A stretch of 64,000 nt of DNA from Setophaga petechia (Eukaryota; Chordata; Aves; Passeriformes; Parulidae), in NCBI GenBank assembly GCA_024362935.1, contig JANCRA010000030.1, positions 8,910,096 to 8,974,095 of the forward strand, given 5' to 3'. The notes below the pieces were generated by a model, which made no database searches, was not told where the DNA came from, and saw only the letters and a program-made list of their open reading frames with translations. The position numbers were made by a program, and so were the translations under genes. Every line of letters starts with the position of its first letter. Within the stretch, counting starts at the first letter, position 1. Shown here piece after piece: positions 61,970-64,000 of the stretch.

Positions 61970-64000
61970 GGTGTACAGCATGGGTTTAACTTTTTTCAGC
62001 AAGAAAGAGAAGCACCTATTCATTTCTCCTCTCCAAACTAAAAAATAAGCAATCAAGACCTCCATGAGCTGGGAACCCCGGTTCAGCAGTGTCTCAGCAG
62101 CAGGCTGTGTAGTGATGTACAAATTTGTGTTGGCGTTTGCTTAGAGAGGAAGCCTCTCTCTAATTTTAGAAGGGCCTGCATTCCATTAATTTTATTCTTT
62201 GGCTGTTTGCCAGGGAAGTTGGACAAGCCCCTGGGTGGGGTGGGCAAGGGCGCCGCTGTCCTGTGGGGCGTTGCTGCCATCTGCTGCCATCGGGGCGCTC
62301 TTCCACAGGGCATTTCTAGGACACCGACCAGCGGCAGAGCTTCCCTTCCCCTCTTCCTTCCCTTTCCCCTTTCCCTCTCCTCTCCTTCTTTGCTAAATAA
62401 TGACATAAGAATATCTTCTCCTCTAATTTTTGGTTCAATAACTAAAGGAAATGAAGAACTTGACTTCTGTCTGCCTAGAAGAAAACAGTGGACTTGAAAA
62501 TTGATTTATTAATCTGTAGGTCTTATGAAGAGGAACATTTCATGGGATTTTGACTTGATTATTTCCATAAGTCGGTGTCATTTCAAAGACGAGAGTTGTG
62601 GCAGCAGGAACTCCTTGGTACTGCTCTGTAGTGAAGAGTGGTTTATTTAACCTTTCCTTGAATTCCAGTGTGTCTGGTGAGGAGTTAATTCGAGCCCTCA
62701 GCACCGACAGAAATCCGGCGTGTTGGGGTGTACCGGAGGCAGCACCTGCACCAGGAGCGCTTTGTCCGCGGATGTTCTGCAGTGTCCCGGGCCGGCAGAT
62801 GGCAGCAGGGCACCGGGCACAGCCCCTGCTCACAGCCGCGCTCGAGCCTTCTCTTGGGCGCAGCAGTTTTTGTCACCTCTGTGGCTTTTTTAAACACAGG
62901 TAAGTAATTTGTAGTCCCCAAGGATTGTGGAATAATAGCAAAGGCTATTCCTGAAACTGTTGTTGATTCTTACTTTAAAAAGTAGCTGGATGTGGAATAT
63001 TCAGATTCATAATTATGGAGCTGGCTTATTGCACTAAACTTTATGTGAAACCTCAATTTTACTCATGCTCTTCTAAACACACGAAGTGCTGTGAGCTGTG
63101 AGCTTCCCACAGGAATTAGCCATGGCAGGTTGGCAGTGAGGTGTGCTGGTGTGCCTTATTTCAGTGTGCTTTTCCCAATTTACAATACATTTTAAGCAAC
63201 TCTTACCATTGTTTTCCAGTGCTGTTTGCCATTCCGAGTTTTCAAGGGTGCATTTAAGCATGTCAGGACATCTACTGGGCTCCTGCAACATATGTGTTTA
63301 AATATTTTGCTGAATTTTTAATTCTCTGGAGAGCATTTTCACTTCCCTTTTACATTTCCAGTAGGTCTGTCTCCATATATTTTGGCTTTAATCTTAAAAG
63401 CGCTGCTCTGAATAATTTTTCCCTAAAACATCTACAAGTAATCAAACCCAGAATTGCAAGTTCCACAAACATTTCCCATGCTATAGCAGCCTGCATTTCA
63501 TTTAGTTGCCTATTTTTATATCATGGGACTATTTGTTTCCAGTGGAAATAGAGTACATATATGTTGGATAATAATCCCAAAATAGAAATGTCCTAAAATC
63601 AAGTTTCTTTAAACAGAGTAATTTCTCCCACATTAAAAGATTCATAGTTTAAAATAGCTTTGAGTCTGGGAGGTTCATTATTTTTATGTTGTTTACACTT
63701 AGAGAATACATATGAAAGATCATTCAGAGCAAAGCTCCTCCTGAGGGAATCCCAAGCTTTGGGGCTGCTGTACTTGGATTTACTGGAGAAAGCAAAAATC
63801 ACAGCAATCTGCCTTCCCCATGGGGTGCTGCTGCTGCTGGGGGCATCTGAGCTTTGAAACAAATCACTGTGCAAAATAATCTGCATCTTTCCCCCCTGAT
63901 TTAGGATACTTTCATTATGACAAGTATCAAAAAAATCTGGTCAAATTTTCAGCAAATAGTTTTACTGCAAAACTATCTATGAGTATTACCAGTATTTTAG

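Larger units (their letters stand above)
60425..64000. other. Region upstream of STOM, no recognised gene
   Basis: Apart from the LTR and CR1 trace I see no supported coding exon. A plus-strand donor AACACAG|GTAAGT at 62900/62901 ends an open frame from 62598, but it has no recognisable domain. Confidence 0.5.

Overview
This is vertebrate, almost certainly avian, nuclear DNA. Four multi-exon genes lie in the order CNTRL (+), RAB14 (-), GSN (+), STOM (-), which is the conserved order of human 9q33.2. Bird origin is suggested by short introns, GC-rich minisatellites, a CR1-like repeat end, and a TGT...ACA repeat at 61581-61969 that resembles, from memory, a common songbird element. The species cannot be named from the sequence alone. 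All exon limits below come from reading GT-AG splice sites and checking codon phase across each junction. The four reading frames close without a frameshift.

Layout. Positions 1-6580 hold the last 12 coding exons and 3' UTR of centriolin. RAB14 runs leftward, tail to tail with CNTRL, from a CpG-island promoter near 21.0-21.9 kb to a poly(A) signal at 7246, and gives an exact 215-residue Rab GTPase. Positions 21.9-39.6 kb hold no recognisable protein gene. They contain a second CpG island (27.35-28.0 kb, candidate upstream GSN promoter), several minisatellites, a retrovirus-like fragment near 32.5-33.05 kb and a 191-bp tandem duplication. Gelsolin follows at 39857-49474: one signal-peptide-type first exon plus 16 common exons, giving 778 residues for the secretory form or 730 for the cytosolic form. 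Stomatin runs leftward from a CpG island near 59-60 kb, with seven coding exons ending at 51413 (280 residues). Positions 60.1-64 kb are upstream of STOM and contain a possible divergent transcript and a probable solo LTR.

The four genes do not form a pathway. Centriolin is a coiled-coil centrosome protein, RAB14 an endosome/Golgi GTPase, gelsolin a calcium-regulated actin severing protein, and stomatin a lipid-raft membrane scaffold. Their adjacency is ancient synteny.

The observations most worth checking are: replacement of the caspase-3 P1 aspartate in gelsolin (DQTE instead of DQTD), the secretory first exon with a TATA-like box, an orphan exon-like open frame on the minus strand below STOM (50412-50542), and exon-like signals of a divergent transcript from the STOM promoter. 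I saw no convincing new biological system.
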